Of a stretch of 12,381 nt of DNA, positions 10,045 through 12,381 are shown in pieces; position 1 is the stretch's first letter; each line of letters starts with the position of its first letter. A model generated the notes under the pieces. It saw only the letters and a list, made by a program, of their open reading frames with translations, was not told where the DNA came from and did not search any database. The position numbers were made by a program, and so were the translations under genes. The stretch is from CAZWUZ01 sp964637655 [NCBI: uncultured bacterium] (GTDB taxonomy: Bacteria > DAOPZR01). Location of the stretch: contig CAZWUZ010000075.1 in the NCBI GenBank assembly GCA_964637655.1, forward strand, positions 1 through 12,381. The letters are read 5' to 3'.

Positions 10045-10964
10045 CAGTGCGCCTCAATATACGCGATGGCCGCGAGTGCCGCGGTTACACCGTCGCCCGT
10101 GGCGGTCGCCACCTGGCGCGGACTGCCGCTGCGCACATCACCCGCAGCGTAGAGGCCGGGCGTACGTGTCGCCATGCTGCCATCGACGATAACCGCACCC
10201 TGCGCATCGCGCTCCGCCAGTTCGGCCAGCAGTTCGCCGCGCGGTTGCGTCCCGACAAAGATGAATACCCCGGTGACGGGAAGCACCTGCTCCGCCCCGG
10301 TTTTGACATTGCGTACCGCCAGCCCGGAAACCTTCCCCCCCGTTTCCTGCACCGCGGTTGCCACGCTGTCCCAGACAGGAGCAACCGCCGCATGCGCGAG
10401 GAGGCGCTGCCCCATGACTTTCTCCGCACGCAGCGTATCGCGGCGATGAACGAGGTAAAGTTTCTTCGCGAAGCGGGTGAGGAAAAGCGCTTCCTTGACC
10501 GCGGTGTCACCGCCGCCGACAACGGCGATTTCCTGCCCGCGGAAAAAGGCACCGTCGCAGGTGGCGCAGTAGGAGACGCCGCGCCCGGTCAGTTCCGTTT
10601 CGCCCGGGATACCGAGTTGCTTCCAGCGGCTCCCCGCGGCATGGATAACCGCGCGGGCGCGCACTTCTTCGCTACCCGCCTGCAGGACAAAACGGTCGCC
10701 ATCGCGGCAGATGGCGCTCACGTTCCATTGTTCGATACGCGCGCCCATCGCCTGCGCCTGCGCCGCCATGGCGGCACCGAGGTCATACCCCTGCACCTGC
10801 TGCGCGAAGCCCGGGTAGTTCTCCAGCGCCTCGGCGAGGTTCATCTGTCCGCCCGGCATCTGCTCTTCGCAGACAACCGTCGAGAGCAGCGCCCGGGACG
10901 TATAGATGGCGGCGGTCAGGCCGGCCGGCCCGCCCCCGATAATGGCCACATCGCATTCCTGCAT
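10044..10964 (-). CDS. trxB: Thioredoxin-disulfide reductase
   Basis: A 306-residue cytoplasmic flavoenzyme that passes electrons from NADPH through FAD to thioredoxin. FAD is bound by GGGPAG (10-15) and by a C-terminal GLYAAGDV segment; the redox-active dithiol is CATC (133-136); NADPH binding shows GGGDTA (150-155) and HRRDTLRAEKVM (173-184), with the basic residues expected for the 2'-phosphate. The length and motif order are those of low-molecular-weight TrxB. It begins the minus-strand run trxB-dtd-MBL-orf194. A candidate promoter lies 79-107 bases upstream; repeat copy C falls inside the resulting leader. GGTGAGGGGG at the end of that repeat is the only good ribosome binding site, nine bases before ATG. 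Confidence 0.97.
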   Translation of the reverse strand: MQECDVAIIGGGPAGLTAAIYTSRALLSTVVCEEQMPGGQMNLAEALENYPGFAQQVQGYDLGAAMAAQAQAMGARIEQWNVSAICRDGDRFVLQAGSEEVRARAVIHAAGSRWKQLGIPGETELTGRGVSYCATCDGAFFRGQEIAVVGGGDTAVKEALFLTRFAKKLYLVHRRDTLRAEKVMGQRLLAHAAVAPVWDSVATAVQETGGKVSGLAVRNVKTGAEQVLPVTGVFIFVGTQPRGELLAELAERDAQGAVIVDGSMATRTPGLYAAGDVRSGSPRQVATATGDGVTAALAAIAYIEAH

Positions 10965-10973
10965 GGCGCAACC

Positions 10974-11020
10974 CCCTCACCTGCCGCTGCGCGGCTTCCT
11001 CTCCCGGAGGGAGAGGGAAC
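10974..11020. repeat. Double-hairpin repeat, copy C (in the trxB leader)
   Basis: Its 32-base first part is identical to copy A. Hairpins are GCCGC-TGC-GCGGC (10983-10995) and CCTCTCCC-GGA-GGGAGAGG (10998-11016). The loop differs from copy A (GGA for AAA) while both stems are intact. It lies between the trxB promoter and ATG and ends with the likely ribosome binding site of trxB. Confidence 0.8.
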
Positions 11021-11042
11021 TTACAATCAACAGCCCGATCGC

Positions 11043-11071
11043 ATTCTACCTTTCCCGGCAGGTGCCCGCAA
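11043..11071 (-). promoter_or_regulatory. Promoter for trxB
   Basis: TTGCGG (11066-11071) and TAGAAT (11043-11048) are 17 bases apart on the minus strand; the -10 matches at five of six bases, the -35 at three. Transcription would start near 11036 and give a leader of about 72 bases that contains repeat copy C. Confidence 0.55.
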
Positions 11072-11100
11072 TTGTGGGGCGGCAACGGATAAGATACAAT
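11072..11100 (+). promoter_or_regulatory. Promoter for the GT2 gene, leader probably absent
   Basis: TTGTGG (11072-11077) and TACAAT (11095-11100) are 17 bases apart on the plus strand; the -10 matches at five of six bases. The ATG begins six bases after the -10 box, at the expected transcription start, and no Shine-Dalgarno is present. This arrangement is the usual sign of a leaderless mRNA. The two divergent -35 boxes touch and form a near-palindrome, CCGCAATTGTGG. Confidence 0.55.
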
Positions 11101-11106
11101 CGCGGC

Positions 11107-11790
11107 ATGAAGCTGTCGGTGGTCATTCCCGTCTATAACGAGCGGCAGACGCTCGAGGAGTTGCTGCGGCGCGTGCACGCGGTCGGTGTCGACAAGCAGG
11201 TGGTCATCGTCGACGACGGTTCGACGGACGGCACCCGCGACCTGCTGCGATCGCGTCCCGCACGTCCTGACGAGACCATCGTCTACCATGAGCGCAACCA
11301 GGGTAAGGGGATGGCACTGCGCACGGGCTTTGCCCACGCGACGGGCGAGGTCGTGCTCGTGCAGGATGCCGACCTCGAGTACGACCCGCGCGACTATCCT
11401 GCGCTGCTCGCCCCGTTTTCCGACCCGCAGGTGCAGGTGGTTTACGGGTCGCGCATCCTCGGGGCAAGCCCGGGCCGTTCGAGTTTCTGGTTTTACTGGG
11501 GAGGGCGCTTCCTCTCGCTGCTCACCTCGCTGCTCTACGGCACGCACCTGACGGACGAGGCGACCTGCTACAAGGCCTTCCGGCGCGACCTGCTTCTTTC
11601 CATCCCGCTGGAGTGTACGGGCTTCGAGTTCTGCCCGGAAATCACCGCCAAGCTGCTGCGGCGCGGCATCCGCATCGTCGAGGTTCCCATCCACTACTAC
11701 CCGCGCTCGCATGCCGAGGGGAAGAAAATCACCTGGCGCGACGGGGTGATTGCCATCCGCATGCTGCTGCGCTACCGCTTCCGTGACTGA
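11107..11790 (+). CDS. Family 2 glycosyltransferase (DPM1-like)
   Basis: A 227-residue inverting glycosyltransferase of family GT2 with the GT-A fold. SVVIPVYNE (4-12), VDDGSTDGT (36-44) and QDADLEYDP (about 86-94, holding the D-x-D metal site) form the nucleotide-sugar pocket; YGSRILG (near 115) and VPIHYYPRSHAEGKKI (about 193-208, preceding WRDG) are typical of the polyprenol-phosphate glycosyltransferase-like branch. Such enzymes load a sugar on a lipid carrier or extend surface glycan. The C-terminal membrane helices of full dolichol/polyprenol synthases are missing, so it is probably a peripheral protein. I chose ATG at 11107 because it starts the first beta strand and follows a promoter directly; a longer upstream frame would cross repeat copy C. 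Ten bases after its stop the duplicated glycosyltransferase 5' ends begin, so it leads a surface-glycan operon. Confidence 0.93.
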   Translation: MKLSVVIPVYNERQTLEELLRRVHAVGVDKQVVIVDDGSTDGTRDLLRSRPARPDETIVYHERNQGKGMALRTGFAHATGEVVLVQDADLEYDPRDYPALLAPFSDPQVQVVYGSRILGASPGRSSFWFYWGGRFLSLLTSLLYGTHLTDEATCYKAFRRDLLLSIPLECTGFEFCPEITAKLLRRGIRIVEVPIHYYPRSHAEGKKITWRDGVIAIRMLLRYRFRD

Positions 11791-11799
11791 GTTGCCTGC

Positions 11800-11904
11800 A
11801 TGAACATTCCCGCCCGCCGTACCGTCGTGCGGCTCATCGCCCGCTACCGTCACCACATGGTTGCGCACCCGCATCCGGCCAACCGGGCGGAGTCACGACA
11901 ATGA
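11800..11904 (+). pseudogene. Remnant frame 1: GT4 gene start joined to an unrelated tail
   Basis: A 34-codon frame. Its first 15 codons match those of the full GT4 gene downstream; 36 bases (11809-11844) are identical to 12059-12094. After LIAR the sequence switches to YRHHMVAHPHPANRAESRQ and stops. The last codons (NRAESRQ) resemble the end of remnant 2 (PAEPRA), and the stop overlaps the next ATG as ATGA. The simplest reading is a former glycosyltransferase gene that kept its start and end but lost the middle in frame. It may also be an assembly artefact in a tandem array. Confidence 0.65.
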
Positions 11905-12053
11905 CCGTCGGGAAACGGCAGTGCGTCGTGCGCCTGATAGCGCGCCTGAACGTCGGCGGGCCGGCACGCCATGTGGCGTGGCTTTGCGCGCGGCACCGTT
12001 GCACTCTGTTTACGCATGTGCCGGGAACGCTGCCGGCGGAGCCGCGCGCATGA
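11901..12053 (+). pseudogene. Remnant frame 2: GT4 N terminus joined to a short tail
   Basis: A 50-residue frame. Residues 9-31 (VVRLIARLNVGG, then PARHVAWLCAR) match the full GT4 protein at the same positions, and 41 bases (11943-11983) are identical to 12092-12132. The first eight codons differ from both neighbours. After residue 31 it leaves the glycosyltransferase sequence for HRCTLFTHVPGTLPAEPRA and stops. It begins inside the end of remnant 1 (ATGA) with GGAG eight bases upstream, and its own end contains GGAG and overlaps the GT4 ATG as ATGA. Too short to be an enzyme, but it could still carry ribosomes to the GT4 gene. Confidence 0.65.
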
Positions 12054-12381
12054 CGCTCCCCGCCCGCCGTACCGTCGTGCGGCTCATCGCCCGCCTGAAC
12101 GTCGGCGGGCCGGCACGCCATGTGGCGTGGCTCTGCGCACGCCTCGACCCGCAGCGCTTCCGCAGCGTGCTCGCCTGCGGACGGGTCGAAAATAACGAGG
12201 AGGAACTCGCGGATTTTGCGCGGGCGCTGGGGGTGCAGCCGCACTACCTGCCGGCGATGCGCCGCTCCATCGGTCCGCACGACCTGCTGGCACTCCCCGG
12301 TGTCTTTGCCCTGCTCTGGCGCGAACAGCCCGACATCATCCACACGCACACGGCCAAGGCGGGTTTTCTCGGGCGCAGCGC
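12050..12381 (+). CDS. Family 4 glycosyltransferase, partial (C-terminal part beyond window)
   Basis: The first 110 residues of a GT-B fold enzyme. VVRLIARLNVGGPARHVAWL (9-28) is the first beta strand and glycine-rich loop of the acceptor domain in GT4 enzymes; EELADFARALGVQPHYLP (about 52-69) and DIIHTHTAKAGFLGR (about 94-108) are typical of the same family. Members transfer sugars from nucleotide donors to lipid-linked or surface glycans with retention. The donor-binding half with the E-x7-E motif lies outside the window. GGAG eight bases before the ATG, and the ATGA overlap with remnant frame 2, support the start. It follows the GT2 gene on the same strand and is probably in one surface-polysaccharide operon. 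Confidence 0.88.
   Translation, partial: MTLPARRTVVRLIARLNVGGPARHVAWLCARLDPQRFRSVLACGRVENNEEELADFARALGVQPHYLPAMRRSIGPHDLLALPGVFALLWREQPDIIHTHTAKAGFLGRS

Noticed and set aside
10035-11138. Plus-strand 367-codon frame across trxB, repeat copy C, and the divergent promoter
   Set aside because: It crosses a promoter region and lies opposite trxB; its translation of the repeat is incidental.
10783-11874. Minus-strand 363-codon frame across the GT2 gene and repeat copy C
   Set aside because: Antisense to a clear GT2 enzyme; the frame stays open because of base composition.
11834-12349. Minus-strand frame opposite the glycosyltransferase remnants with internal repeats
   Set aside because: Its repeated segments only mirror the duplicated 5' ends on the plus strand; no start signal or domain.

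Overview
The window is a GC-rich, densely packed bacterial segment. It carries 13 complete genes, two partial genes at the edges, and two small remnant reading frames. Sigma70-like promoters, purine-rich Shine-Dalgarno sequences, an NAD-dependent DNA ligase, a secreted hydrolase with a signal peptide and a glycan-synthesis locus point to an ordinary, probably Gram-negative, bacterium. The ligase has a KVDG active site and a wording around it that recalls ligases of the Planctomycetes-Verrucomicrobia-Chlamydiae group, but I cannot place the phylum with confidence.

Almost everything left of about 10,964 is on the minus strand and reads right to left: trxB, dtd, a hairpin-rich repeat cluster, an MBL-fold hydrolase, a membrane protein with a GspG-like domain (orf194), a vapB-vapC toxin-antitoxin module, a second membrane protein with nearly the same GspG-like domain (orf190), and a SnoaL-like protein. 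A short spacer with a three-copy GGTGCCAGGCAC repeat follows. Then comes a tightly overlapping group: secreted alpha/beta hydrolase, unknown membrane protein (orf273), ligA, a large DEDDh exonuclease and a small DEDDh exonuclease. A partial gene with FapA/DUF342-like repeats follows after 81 bases. Many junctions are ATGA overlaps, so translation is probably coupled.

To the right of trxB, a compact divergent promoter region drives a plus-strand glycan locus: a GT2 glycosyltransferase, two tiny overlapping frames that copy the 5' end of the next gene, and a GT4-type glycosyltransferase running off the window.

The most interesting structures are: (1) the serially truncated glycosyltransferase 5' ends joined by ATGA overlaps, each of which appears to keep an original start and stop around a missing middle; (2) the pair of membrane proteins with unrelated membrane halves but about 87 percent identical GspG-like domains that flank vapBC, one of them start-stop coupled to the toxin; (3) a dispersed double-hairpin repeat that lies directly before two genes and seems to supply their ribosome binding sites; and (4) the ligase-plus-two-exonucleases operon with an unknown membrane protein. 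I see no tRNA, rRNA, CRISPR array, or intact insertion sequence.
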